From assembly GCF_037975245.1 (NCBI RefSeq), contig NC_092568.1, positions 31,342,501-31,406,500 of the forward strand: a DNA stretch of 64,000 bases, given 5' to 3'. A program made the position numbers and the translations under genes. The DNA is from Apostichopus japonicus (Eukaryota > Echinodermata > Holothuroidea > Aspidochirotida > Stichopodidae). The notes under the pieces are model-generated. The model worked only from the letters and a program-made list of their open reading frames with translations. It was not told the origin of the DNA and searched no databases. The number at the start of each line of letters is the position of its first letter. Position 1 is the stretch's first letter. Positions 12,770 to 25,178 of this stretch are shown in pieces.

Positions 12770-15529
12770 CTGAAATGAAAGAAGAAGATATAGAATCAAA
12801 ATAGTGAAACAGAATGGCTCCTGGTTAATATTCAGTCGTTATCAATAAACGGAGGATTCCTTTAAAGTTGTGTCATGTTGTGTATTGTTGTACTCTGTCC
12901 AAAAAGCAAATAGTCATTCAGTGTAAGATTCTTAGCGTTTTGACCAAGATTGAGTAACTTATCTGTTCCTTCCAGATGAACAGCACACAGTTTATTGCCC
13001 TAAATCATATGTAATATAATTATATCTATTCCCCATCAAGTTAGATGGATGTATAAATGTATATATGTACGGATATATGGATGTATGAATGGATGGACGT
13101 ACGTACGTACATACGGACGAACGAACGGATGTATGGATGGGTGGGTGTGTGGGTGAATGAATGGACAGGAAGATAGGTAGTTATACAGACAGACACACAC
13201 ATATGCGGACAGCCTGACGGACATACGGACGGACGTAATGATTGTTTGAGTTGAAGTCAATTTATTAAGATAAATTCATTCTAAACATTACCCGAATAGC
13301 GATGGGCATTAGATGCGAGCCACCGCTAGATGTAGACTGGACGTTTGAAGTGCCAAGGGAATGACGTATGCTGTACATGATGTTGAGAAAAAGGAGATCG
13401 CTCAATATCTCAAGACAGGCTATCGGTAAGACAAGAATGACGAATGTTACCGTATTATGATAGTTAATGTACCAATATAAACCGTACTGAAATATATCCG
13501 GTGTCGATATAACATGGAAAATTATACCGACAATCAAACACGGTATTGGCAAACCAAAACCCAAAACGTTGTATATAATGACGGTTTTTCTTGCACTTGT
13601 CCTGCTAAGAGTCACTGTGTTATTAGCTCCGTGGCTACCGAGGCTTATGGAACGCTTGACGTGGATCAAGATTACTAACTCCCAAGCAAAAACGGCTATC
13701 AGTATAAAGTGGAGTACAACTACTAACATAATGACAAAGCCATTGGGCGGACGCAATGACAAAAGCAGAAACAACACGTCTTCAACTGCTAATATAACGG
13801 AAAGAGATATCAGGCAAATTCCGTAAACGTTCCGAAGTCGTTCATACTTCAAGATTATCCAAATAACGACGGCAATAGATATCAGTGAAACTAGTTCAAA
13901 TATCATATTAAAATATGTTAACACTTTTGCCAAAATATTGATATCCTCCAAACAGGCTTTAAATTTATATGGATATTTGTCTGAAATATATAACTTGCTC
14001 AAGTCTAAAAAAAATCCATCGGGTATGGTATATACTCTAGGAGAGTCATACTCGACTGAGCACCAACTTATCAAAAGTTGTTTCACTTTTATTTCAACAA
14101 ACCACCAGAAACACGTCTTGTTATCAGCAAAAATCAGTGGTGTTTCGATTGAACTGGTGATATTGGCAGGAAATCCGTTAGAAATGTCTTCCCCACCACA
14201 AACCGACACGTTTCTCAGCATGTCAACGACATCCCACTTTACAACGACATCATCGCAGCAGGTACACATCAACTCTATTACACTTTCACACTTAAGTTTA
14301 AATACATTGACTGTGTTGCCATGGTTATTGGCACAGAATTCACTTTCGCAACTTCCATTGTATGAACAAACTGATCCGTTGGACGACGGGGACTGGTTAC
14401 TTCGACAAGAGCCACTCTCTGGATAGTAAAAGGAAGTTATCATGTATTACTGTTTAAAAAGGAAGTTATCATGTATTACTGTTTATAAAGGAAGTTATCA
14501 TGTATTACTGTTTATAAAGGAAGTTATCATGTATTACTCTTCATAAAGGAAGTTATCATGTATTACTCTTCATAAAGGAAGTTATCATGTATTACTCTTC
14601 ATTAAGAGACTTCATAGTATAGTACATATTCCATATGAGATAGCCTTGTATGACCAAAGTAAATGAACATCTGATAAAGAATGACCGACATCAGGAATGA
14701 AGGTATAGAAAACAATGTAAACTGAGTTCGATCTGTTAGCAGTGAACCAACCAAGGAGGGTGTGGAACGGTTGAGTGGGAGATTTTGTATCTGATGTTCA
14801 TCTCAAAGCTTTTCCATATATATTAAGGGTTGCCAAAACAAGTTACTGTAAAGCTGAAAGTACTTTTGGATCGTTGGTATGTTTAATGAGGCAGTGACAT
14901 AATATCATATAATTCAGGTAAATGCAAGAAAGGACAATGTGTAGCGAGAAACGTAATTTAAAAAAGCAACAGCATGGAACAGAATGTGTGCTTTAATGTC
15001 TTAATGTTAATGGGTATGGTGAATATTAAGCTCTTACATTAAAAAAAGTCAACTGTTACATATTTTCTTTTATTACTCCTCTTTATTAGAATACCCCCCC
15101 CCCCCCAAATAAGGGATTGAACTGATTCTTCTGTAAAGATTTCGCCAAAAAGAGACTCTTCCTGTACATATTTATTAATCGGTCGATTTTTTTTCTCGAA
15201 CTTTTCGGTTCTTCGTGAACGGCGTGATATAACACATGATGGAAGTCAAATTCAAAATCTATATTATTTGGAGATTAAATGAAAAAAATAATGAGAAATA
15301 ACTAAATAGATTTATTTAAATATACTGAAATAATTGATTTAATGCATATGTGAACATGCTACAGCATAGAGCCAGGTTAAATCCGACAATAAAAATAGAC
15401 ATTCTTTGAGAGTGAAAACAAATAGCGACAGTTGAAATGATTCTTACCTTCAACAATTGCAACCGATGAAATGATCAGCAAAAAAACAACGGCAATGGTA
15501 ACGTCCACGTAATTGCCGACACCATCCAT
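12572..15529 (-). CDS. Class-B-like 7TM receptor (adhesion/methuselah-like), complete
   Basis: Three exons: 15448-15529, 13292-14418 and 12572-12769, joining in phase (1, then 0) to give 468 residues. Exon 1 is a signal peptide (MDGVGNYVDVTIAVVFLLII). Exon 2 carries a cysteine-rich extracellular domain of about 150 residues with N-glycosylation sites, then TM1 (LVSLISIAVVIWIILKY), TM2 (RNVYGICLISLSVILAVEDV), TM3 (HFILIAVFAWELVILIHV), TM4 (NVLGFGLPIPCLIVGIIF) and TM5. Exon 3 supplies TM6 (GFPTFISVLVITIF) and TM7 (ITFTIDALRGFLMMIAF) and a short tail. TM3 'HF...AVFAWEL' and TM7 'alrGFlmm' fit secretin/adhesion-type receptors, which signal at the plasma membrane through G proteins. I see no GPS autoproteolysis motif. 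Ligand unknown. A broken paralogue lies at 17609-20786. Confidence 0.72.
13040..13225. repeat. Degenerate GGAT/GTAC tetranucleotide tract in receptor intron 2
   Basis: Low-complexity run of ATGGATGG, ACGTACGT and GGACGAAC words within the 522-bp intron. Confidence 0.6.
13292..14418 (-). CDS. 7TM receptor exon 2: ectodomain and TM1-TM5
   Basis: 1127 bp. Acceptor chosen at ...CTATCCAG before GAGAGTGGC because it matches the phase of exon 1. The open frame runs slightly further upstream to an ATG inside a tandem repeat, which I take to be intronic. Donor GTAATG after ...GCTATTCGG; without splicing the frame stops 9 codons later and the receptor would lack TM6-TM7. Confidence 0.72.
14430..14604. 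repeat. 29-bp tandem repeat, six copies, abutting a 3' splice site
   Basis: Unit GGAAGTTATCATGTATTACT plus nine bases (GTTTATAAA, or CTTCATAAA in later copies), six times. It begins 12 bp upstream (in gene sense) of the acceptor at 14418. Each unit on the gene strand contains a TAATAC word and a TTCCTTT pyrimidine run. Confidence 0.85.
15448..15529 (-). CDS. 7TM receptor exon 1: signal peptide
   Basis: 82 bp, phase 1 end, donor GTAAGAA. The hydrophobic run VTIAVVFLLIISSVAIV follows the start. Confidence 0.68.
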
Positions 15530-17608
15530 TTTAGTACTCTTGGCTTATTAAATGACGATTTTATCTGCTTGAAAATCCCTTTCGATTTTGTTTATAACTT
15601 GTGCTTAAACCATTAAGATGAAACCGCGACGATACCATATCACATCTCTCATTAATAATGCGGGATTCATACGCTAATACATGAAACCAGGAGGTAACAC
15701 CAATATTTTGCAGAAAATATGACGCACGATATCTCAGACCGTGCTAGCAACACTTTATTCAGTAAAGTTATTAATGGCCAAACAACAGTTTCCATGGCAA
15801 TGCCATTGATTTTGAAAGATTTATTAATAAATATAATTACTTATTGCCTATACAGTGAACGTCTTCTATAGTGATCAATTATTAACGAATTCTCTTAATT
15901 GACAAATTCGTGATAAATGTAGAAAAGTTTGAGAGAAAATTGTCGAAATTCTTGCAAATTTACACTATATATGGCATGTAACAGACTGAAATATATCTTT
16001 GAAAAGTATTAACTTTCTAAATATAAACTATTTATTTCATATGCGTCAGTGACTTATGCGTCTATTCCGTGAGCAGAACGCTGTATAATTAATCCTTATG
16101 TGACAAATACACGACTGTGATCTGCAAGATTTCATCTGTAAGTACTCTTTGCTTATCATATATTGGTCTCTCAAATTTAAAAGTATATGCAACTTTCATG
16201 TATGATATTGAATTTCCAATGATTAAAATGGGGAAAACACGATAAATGGCACTTCTACCCGAGAGCGAAGTTATCAATTATATTTCGTCCTTTGAGGTTC
16301 AATAATAGAACTATACAGAAGTATGTACGCCAAAATTAAGAAAACAAGCATGACAAGAAATGACAAATGAGAACAATTAATATGAACAAAAGTTATATGG
16401 GCCTACCTGGATTCGTATTTGTAAAGGTATATTGATTAAGTTCTTAACATCACCGTCACATCCATAAGAGGCTAAAGTATAAACATAAATTAAAGACAAA
16501 AGCTGGATCCTCTCCATATGTACCCATAATGCATACACTTTAAAGCATTTAAGGCCAACATGTCAAGAATCGATATGGTTCGCTGTTTCCATAGTAACAA
16601 CTGGCTGAAAAAATTGCTTTCTTGTTCCATAGAATGAGTGATTTCATCAAAACCGATTTTCTTTCAACGCTTTGATATCGTAGTAAATATATATAATATT
16701 GCATTATGATTGGATTATGATACACTTGGTGGAATACTTGTGTTCTGCCATCTTTTATTCAAACGTTGAATGCAATGTACTACATTGTTTTTTTTTCAAT
16801 ATCGTAAATTAACAATAACTATTTCTTAAATAGCGAGCAAATTGTTAAAATATAGTGATCAATTAACAAAATATATTAGATAAATACGAATTTCGAAATA
16901 TATAATAAACATTACCAGAAAATAAAAATATTACTGAATTAGGATAGATAAATAGTGACCCCTAAAACCTAAACATCAAAAAAAGAAGAACGACTAGAGA
17001 ATGTTGCACAAAGGTTATTGAAGGAAATGGGAGAGCAAGTTTTGCACATATGAAGAATTTAAACTTATTATTGAAAAATTCGTTTGTATTTGGAATACCA
17101 CGGTTAATATTTTTCTGATAAATATAATACTTCATATGGAAGATAAGAAAATTCTTAAGGTGTTTTACTTGAAGGCGATAACCAAAACATCTATCTTGTT
17201 ATAAAAGAAAACAGATTGTCTATTGAATGTTTTCTGCTCAACATTTTTTTAATAAGGTTGGAGGTAATATTAGACTCAAAAATAATTGAACCAACGTTTC
17301 ATTCCTCTACCGCAGAATGTACAACGTGGATTCTCCTCCTTATCCACTAAGAAAAAGTTAACAATTAGTACCTAAAATACAATGTATCAAGCGAAACTGA
17401 AAGTAATGAATCTTGGTATCTTTAAGAGACTGAAAGGTAATCTGAAACATCTTTCTCCACTGAGGCTGACTTATATTGAACTGCAAATGAGATTGACTTC
17501 GGCGGTGCCACGAAGCCCTGGATACGCAGATTACATATACGACGTGAAAGTAATGGCATGTTATGAATAGAATCTAGTAACAACTCCCTGAGTAATTCGG
17601 AAGAGTAT
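15530..17608. other. Intergenic, no gene seen
   Basis: AT-rich sequence upstream of the receptor signal exon. No exon with good splice sites or recognisable product. Confidence 0.5.
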
Positions 17609-20600
17609 TTAGTAAAAAATAATCATAAATGAAAGTAATATAATTGTAAGAATATTTTGGTATTTGGAGATGACCAAAATTTGTCTGGAGGGGAGTTCTA
17701 TGGTGACCATCGGAACTATAAATGCGACCGCATTCTTCATCTCCACATGGCTATCTCCTAACGTACGGCAGTCTGTTACATTCGACAAGGAAAACACTAA
17801 TTTCGTAATAACGAACGGCAGCGGAGCGAACCAAGCGAATGTACCGTATGTTACCGTTTGTTTGTTGTAATGTCTGGTACCAGCTTTGTTTTTGATGCTC
17901 GTAATGTTGCTATCCGAGACTGTTTGATAAAAATGGTGATAAATGGCTAAATCCCAGGCAAATATGGCTAACACTACAAGAAGATATGACAAATGGGCAC
18001 ATCAGGTTTTTGAATCCAATTCAACGTATCATTTAATTAATGAGATATACAAATATGTCAAACATGAGAGCTAAAGATAAATTCACCAAACAAAATCCAT
18101 AAATACTTTGAAGTTTCTTAAACATAACATAAGTAAGTAAGTAAGGTAAGTAAAACTTTATTAATCCCAAAGGGAAATTCAGGCAATCGCTCATAAAACA
18201 ATGAAAATGTTACAAAAATAGATGTGTTTATTGTTCAATAAGACAGTAAGAATAATAAGAAAAAGTCAATATATGAGAGTCAACGTAACAAAATCTCATT
18301 GAAAAGCTTAATTGCACGGGGTATGAAAGAATCTCTGTATCTATTGGTTTTGAGACATGGAAGTCTCAACCTGCCACTGCCTCTGGACATCTGGCTATTA
18401 TGAAGTAGCTCATAGAGGGGGTGGGTATGGTCCTTCCATACCGCGTCCAGTTTGGACTCGAGAAGGCTGTGGTAAACCGAGTCAATGGAAGGCAAGGGTT
18501 CCCCGACTACTCTCTCCGCTTTCTTAATGATGCTGTTAATACGATCTATTTCATGTTTGTTTACATTCCCACCCCAGCAAATCAAGCAATAACGCCAAAC
18601 CCCGCTAATGGTACAATTATAAAACATTTCAAGGATGTCATTACGAACATCAAATTCGACATCTTACTGAGGCAGTACAACCTAGAATTCAACTTTTTAA
18701 CCAATATATCAATATGATCTCCCCATGCCAAGTGATCATTCAGAACTACCCCAAGATACTTATATGACGTAACACGATCAAATACACTTCCTTTGACAAT
18801 AACAGGGGGTGGAGAATTATAGTATTGCGACGAAAATCAATAATCATTTCTTTGGTCTTAGCAACATTTAATTGAGGAGGTTAAGATCACAGTAGTTCGC
18901 AAAAGACTGAATTTTACGTAAGTAAGCTTCACCACTATTACCATTGACTAAGCCAATCATGGCAGTATCGTCAGCAAACTTGATGAGTGAGCACCCTTGT
19001 TCTGATGACCTGGCATCGTACGTGTAAAGTGTGAATAGGAACGGTGCTAGAACTGTTCCCTGAGGTGCCCCTGTATTTGAAAAATTAACAACGGAGAGAC
19101 ACGAATGGCTGAGTTTCACCAACTGAGTTCTGTTAGTTAAATAGTTTAAAATCCAGTGAATAAAACCACCGGGAACGTCCATTTTCTTAAGTTTACTGAC
19201 TACAATATGTGGTTGGATAGTGTTGAATGCAGACGAAAAGTCGAAAAAGGTCACACGGGCTAAATGTCCTCGGCAAGAATGTTCTAAATGAGAATATAGT
19301 TTTTGAAGGATCAAAAGAATGGCATCTTCACAACTTCGATCTGATTGGTATGCAAACTGGAAAAGATCTAAAAATGGAGTTACGAATGGTCTAAATCGTT
19401 CTAAAAATATACGTTCACAAACTTTCATTGGCACAGCAGTGAGGGCAACAGAACGTAAGTCATTCAAACATGATATTGCACTGATTTTAGGTACTGGTAT
19501 GATACATGATTGCTTCCATAAGTTAGGTATAACACGGGTCGTGAAAGATTGATTGAAAATATACGTTAAAATGTTCGAAAGTTGTATTGCACATTGTTTT
19601 AAGACCCGCGGGAGAGCTTGTCTGGTCCGGCAGCCTTCGATAAGTGAAGTCTTGACAAATGACGACGAACCTCCCCTTCAGTAACCGTGATGTCACAGTC
19701 AGAATTTGCGAACTGCTGTTGAAAATCGTCGTGTTCAGCTGAAATATCCTATCGATCGAAACGATTATAAAAGCAATTCAGTTCGTTCGCATATTCTTCA
19801 TCCACTCTGGGTAATAGGCAAGATTTCGTTGTTTTTTTTTTGTATCCACTCATCAAGCGCACGCCTTCCCAGACGCGCTTCATGTTGCCACCAGTAAAAT
19901 GCCCTTCCACTTTGTCCTTGTACGCTGCCCTCTCCTTGCGAATAATCCTTTTCAGTTCAGACCGGATTTTCTTCAATCCCTCAGGATCTCCTTTACCGAA
20001 GAGCCTCTTCTTCCTATTGATGACGTCCTTCACCGTTTCGTAATCCAGGGTTTGTTGTTGGGATAAATTTTAATCTGCTTTGTTGGAATTGTAAGTTCAA
20101 CACAGAAATTGATGTAATCGTTTAAGGTTTCCGTCAATTCATCCAAGTCCCCAACAGCGTCTATAAAGGCATTCCAATCAATAGCATCCAGGTCAGCTCT
20201 AAGGTGTTCTAAGCTGTTTTCGTTCCATTGTTGAACAGTCACGGTTGACGGTTTCTGCCTCTGAACAATAGGTCTGTACTTGGGTAGTAAGTTGATGAGG
20301 TAAGATCGGCATTACCAAGCGCTGGCAATTGAATGCAGTTGTAGGCATCCTTTACGTTTGAATAGAGCAAATCCAGGGTAGTAGTAGCTCGTGTTGTGCA
20401 AGTCACATGTTGATAGTAGTGCACATTACTTTTGCATGCATCCAGATAACGCAGGCAACAGAGATTGCTGACAAAGCACAGAACACAACTTCGTCAACAT
20501 TCCGTCACTTTCGTCTATATATTTCTACCATCGTAGCAAGCTATGATTTCCCCAGGAAATATCTGAAAGTCGCTAAATTTGAGATAAACTGCCGATTTGC

Positions 20601-20786
20601 GATGCAGATTCCTTCACTTCCCAAATGTAAATAGTTTGACCATTCCACAATAAACTCGTCAGCCTTGACAATAAACAGAAAGAGACATCGCTTATCAACG
20701 ACATTCGTTGTATAATTACTGTAACCAACCGATACAGTTGAAACCGAATCTTTCTGCATATCATGTACATGATAAATAACATCCAT
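17609..20786 (-). pseudogene. 7TM receptor paralogue interrupted by a LINE
   Basis: Pieces of a second receptor appear in gene order on the same strand. Ectodomain at 20541-20786 (RCLFLFIVKADEFIVEW, compare CFWWFVEIKVKQLLISW in the intact gene). TM1 at about 20430-20500 (ALSAISVACVIWMHAK, compare LVSLISIAVVIWIILK). TM2 at about 18020-18120 (KLQSIYGFCLVNLSLAL, compare RLRNVYGICLISLSVIL). TM3-TM5 at 17609-17992 (VVLAIFAWDLAIYHHF, and NAVAFIVPMVTIEL). A 2.3 kb LINE sits between the TM1 and TM2 codons. There are also frame changes between ectodomain and TM1, and a stop just before TM3. The pieces read in more than one frame, so a functional product is unlikely. Confidence 0.65.
18125..20430 (-). 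mobile_element. CR1/Rex-like LINE, 5'-truncated and frameshifted
   Basis: Read on the minus strand, in order: end of the endonuclease (HYYQHVTCTTRATTTLDLLY, 20239-20424), linker (19749-20242), reverse transcriptase palm (18868-19467, with TFFDFSSAFNTIQP, GAPQGTVLAPFLF and the catalytic KFADDTAMIG), and tail (18280-18627, with KKAERVVGEPLPSIDSVY and KTNRYRDSFIPRAIKLFNE). The segments lie in different frames, so the copy is dead. The 3' UTR ends in a short tetranucleotide run (plus-strand AAGTAAGTAAGTAAG, 18131-18145), a common CR1/L2-type tail. Most of the endonuclease is missing, as expected for 5' truncation during insertion. Confidence 0.8.
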
Positions 20787-22869
20787 CTTTGGCTTTACAC
20801 CTAAAAGCTTGGAGATAACTCAAAAATAGAATAAATGAGTTCGTTCGAACATTAATTTAAAATTCTCATCTACCATTGTAAATGTTCCAGTTGATAAAGC
20901 AGATTGTAAACATTGAGGTTAGGTTGAAATATTTGTGAGAGTAAGTCTGAAAATACAGTCATTATCCATTGTACAATATGATATCAGTGATCTCTTTGAT
21001 ATGTTATAAGTACATTCGTCGCTATGTTCTATGTAATATACTGTTTCTTAAACTTGAGGCCAATGTCCCGTAGGAATCTTGTCGCTTTGGTTTCTTGGAA
21101 AAGACGAAAAGTTTGGCGACGATGGTCTATCGTCATTGCGTGAACAGTAATCTGTTGACAAGTGGAAGAAGTGATTTTTCAAATCAGGTGAAATTAACTG
21201 TGAATGACTGTGACCTCTTTCATTCGGAACAATGATTAATTAGTTAATTGGCCTAACCATTATATATGTGTTAATTATTCATGAATATACATTTGTTTAC
21301 CTTATAGAACAGTATTCAACCAAAGGGATAGTACACTGGCGAACGCATATCTGGAACAGTGATCGTTATTTTTTCTTTGCATTTAATTTAAAATCACTTT
21401 AGCGGTTAAAGTCAGATTCCCACAGCCCAGGAATTGGATCATTGAAGGTAAGGGCGTTGTTTAGAATGCTATTTACATGCTACCAATTTGTAAACACATG
21501 TGAAAACTATGAAATTTCCAGGTCAAATGTTAACATATATGACATCACTAACTCTCCTGTTGTCAGATCCATTAAGAAATATTCACCAAATTTAAAACCA
21601 AATGATCTTCAGCGAGCAAAATTCTATTCAAACGGAAGTTTCGAGCCAATATAAGAGAAAAGGGTCCTGTGATATTGGAGAACGTTTAAGGCAGGAATCA
21701 CAGCACAATCAAGTATCGAGAAAACAGGGGTGATTGGTGTCTACACTCCCTTCACATGCAACAAACACAATACAACATAAATAGTTATCAGCACAACTTT
21801 TTGCGTGATGTCGTCATCATAGATCTACATATAGCAAAAATATGCCAAAGAAGGCACCGTTTATCGTGTAAATTTGATATCCTTTAATTACTTGTTACTG
21901 TGATTTATTTTATTTTTGTGGTGATGGGTGGCAACGACTGGAGGGTCACACCCCTCTTTTTTAGAATTATGGATCGAACTGAAGTAGCAATCGAAAAGCT
22001 TTATTGAACTTTCGTCCTCCTTATGCGGACATCATACCGCGTGGGAATAGATGTGCTGTATTGTGAATAAGTTTTCGTCGGAAAAACACAGACAGTCTCG
22101 CACCAAATTTTAGTAGTAGTAGTAAGTTTATCAAAGTTTCAGTTTGATCTAATGGTATACCCAGGCAGGTTGTCCTGATTTTTTTTAATATTAGCAACGT
22201 CCGTAAATTGTATTTTATGCAATTTATACTGGAATAAACGAAACGAAACGAAATATAAATGAAGGGAAACACATAAGTCTCCAAAACTATTTCTCTATTA
22301 ATTGTGTTGATTGTTTATCTTATCATTTTATCTAACAGTTTCCAGCATAATGAAATAATATTGTTCTTCTTCAGAATATTATGGATATCAAGTCAAGCTG
22401 TTAATTGATAAAAAATAAAGTCTAACAAATTACAAAATTCGTTCAAATTTGGATTTAGAATTTCACAGTCACTATATAGTTTGTTTATAGAAACAACATT
22501 CAGCATATGTTAGACCAATTGGTAATTAATATTTATATAGGTTTTATCTCTATTCAAAAAAAAAATAGAAAGCGGAATGATGACTTTGTGTAATTTGTAT
22601 CTAAACTTTCATAAATAATATTGATGCTAGATATAAGCAAGAGGAAATAGAATTCTTTGACTAACTGTAATTTGTCGAAACAAGTTGAGCCTGCAATTTC
22701 ACTATCAGTGTTATGTTGGAATACAGATCATCATACAGCATGATGATGTCTTCCGGTTTCCCGCTTCGAATAAAACACTCAAGAAATTAATGTAATTTTT
22801 GATATCCTTTTACTTAAAAGCTGCAAAAACATTACAATGATCACAGGGGATGTGTTAACAGAGGAACTT
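20787..22869. other. Intergenic, possible LINE tail at ~22100-22255
   Basis: Mostly AT-rich sequence without a gene. Plus-strand 22130-22255 ends in AATAAACGAAACGAAACG, which looks like a retrotransposon 3' tail, but no protein homology is visible. Confidence 0.4.
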
Positions 22870-23372
22870 CAGTTTTCTGAAAGAGGACATCGTTATTAGG
22901 CTTTATAAGCAGTTGGTTAGGCCTCATTTGGAGTATGCTGTGCAGGCTTGGAACCCATATTTTGCAAAGGATAAGGACCGAAGTACTTGAAAGGTCCAAA
23001 GGAGGGCTACTAGGATGATTAGTTCCTTAAAGAGTATTCCTTATTATAGGCGGTTACAACTGTTGAATCTCTCCACACTGGAGCTTAGGAGGTTACGTGG
23101 GGACTTGATCCAGGTTTTCAAGATCGTGTATGATTTCGACAATTTATCCTTTACCGACTTTTTCATGTTTGCTTACAGTAGTTGTACCAGAGATCATTGT
23201 CTTAAACTCCAAAAGTCACATAGTAGGATTAATATTCGGCATAACTTTTTTTTTTTCTCATAGGGTTGTGAATGAGTGGAATGGTTTGCCTGAGAAAGTT
23301 GTACTTGCAGGTGGTGTCGTCAATGGGTTTAAGAATGCTTTGGACAAGCAATTTAAGCATTGTAATCGGGTC
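22870..23372 (+). mobile_element. LINE 3' fragment, + strand
   Basis: Degenerate reverse-transcriptase tail: VRPHLEYAVQAWNPYF-like sequence near 22915-22970, then RRATRMISSLKSIPYYRRLQ and LELRRLRGDLIQVFKIVYDF. Past a T-tract frameshift near 23247, SHRVVNEWNGLPEKVV follows. This is the conserved C-terminal region of CR1/jockey-like elements. Frameshifts and a stop near the start make it non-functional. Confidence 0.72.
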
Positions 23373-24953
23373 TGAGTGTTTAGTGTTTGTGTCTTCAGTT
23401 TTTCCCTCTCTCCTGTAAGGTCCTTGATGCATGGGACTTAAGTGTCCCTCCTGATCCATGAGTACGCGATATGAAAGAAAATATAACATGAAAATCGTAG
23501 GTAAGGCAAACAGCAAAACAAACAGATGTCAATATTCACCGAACTCGTTTATTCAGACTAAGTCGCTGACTTTCGATTATGAAATTTAAGGTATATTTTT
23601 GGATAAATATATCACAATGAAGTAGCGTAGAAGCGAAATAAAAATTTCCATATATCATCCAAATAATTACTCACATTTGATAGAAATGCGTTTTAAGTTT
23701 CTATTCGAAAGTAGTAAATAGAGATATGGAGCAAAGAAAACAAAGAGACACTGAATCCTCTTTGACAGCAGATAATCCCAGTACGCACTCACGATTAAAT
23801 GTTTTCGTTTTGTGTGTTCACATGCGATTATTAAGTACAAACATCCTCTCGATTCATTTTTCCTTTTTTTTTACTTTTCCAGTTGATTTATGTCCCGGTA
23901 AGAACTTGCATTTAGACACTTTTTTTTTTGCTTTCACTTTGACCAACCAAGAGATAAACTGCGATAAATTAAAGAATAGCAATATTTTTTTTTTTGCACT
24001 GACTTAAGAAAATGTGTTTCTTATAAAAAAAAAAAAAAATTGAGAACGTGCTGAACGTCATCTCATTGCTTCTATACTGTAACCTAATATACCAGATATG
24101 TCCTTATGGTGTTTGTATCACGTCTTGGAAACGAATTAGTATCAGATGGTGAGTTAATTGTCCATATGTCTGTTGAGGGCACTGGTACAGAATTCTTCTG
24201 TGGATCAAGGGGGCAAGTAACTCTAAGCTGCAGTGTTCTCTTGATTATTTATTTTTCTTTATTCGCCAGCTTTAACTCACAAACTGCATGTTAGAGAGAG
24301 GTTCGATTTCACTGGAATGTATACTGAAACTCTGGTCCAGGGGACAATCATTGGTGACACTCCCCACCCCTTTCGTATATTTCCCCTGCTTCAATTTTAT
24401 TATAAAAAAAGTCAGCAACAAATTTCATCACTTCGCACAAATATGTATTAGCATCAAGCGATATTAAATGACCTTTCAACTAATATGACATCCATGTTAT
24501 TTGGTAAATTTCTGGTTCATTGTTCCAGTCAACTTTTCTTTTGTTTTCTGTTGTTTTCTTTTTTCTTTTTGGGAGGGGGGGGGATAATAGTTTGACAAAT
24601 CTATCTTGGTTTATCAGTAATTTATATTATCTTCTCGGTACACTGTGGTAATTACAATGATTTTATTTAAGTGAACTTTAACTAGTAACATATTAACAAG
24701 TCCGTTCAATATTGTTAATTGCGACACCCAACTGATTTCATTGTATTAGTTATTTAGTGTTACGACTGCTGGTTTAACTCATTGTTGTTTTGAAGTAACA
24801 ACTTCTTTAGTGCATACCGTATCCATCATTGGTCTCCCGGTCTGCCTCCCTAATCTTCTGTTCATCATCACTTTTGCCTGATTAAATACCTCCTCTTTCT
24901 GCAAGGCCTTCTCTTCTCTCATATACGTATTCCGCCCATGCATGCTTATCACC
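23373..24953. other. Intergenic / TIMP 3' flank
   Basis: T-rich tracts, no recognisable gene. TTTATT at about 24662 (AATAAA on the minus strand), roughly 290 bp past the TIMP stop, is a candidate polyadenylation signal. Confidence 0.4.
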
Positions 24954-25178
24954 CTAATTTGGCCATCTTCGTACTTCTTTCTTTCTCTGTCTCTTACAAT
25001 ATCTAAAGATTTCGTTACCGATCCAGTGACACCTACCCGTTCGCTTCTTTCTACTGCATCTCGCAAACTTATGTTCGCATTGTGTTACATTCGAATAATA
25101 AACATCTTTATGAATATCCTTTCCAACAGTGCACCCGTCAGCCTCATCATATTCACATCCAGTCGTGTTGTGGCAGAC
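24954..25178 (-). CDS. TIMP exon 5: C-terminal subdomain and stop
   Basis: 225 bp including TAG. Acceptor ...ATGTTAAAG. Eight Cys counting VCHNTTGCEYDEADGC through FRYC; basic C-terminus KRQRKKEVRRW; two NxT glycosylation sites. Confidence 0.82.
   Translation of the reverse strand, partial: VCHNTTGCEYDEADGCTVGKDIHKDVYYSNVTQCEHKFARCSRKKRTGRCHWIGNEIFRYCKRQRKKEVRRWPN

Noticed and set aside
13938-14426. 162-codon plus-strand ORF
   Set aside because: Antisense shadow of the receptor ectodomain; Ser/Thr-rich with no domain.
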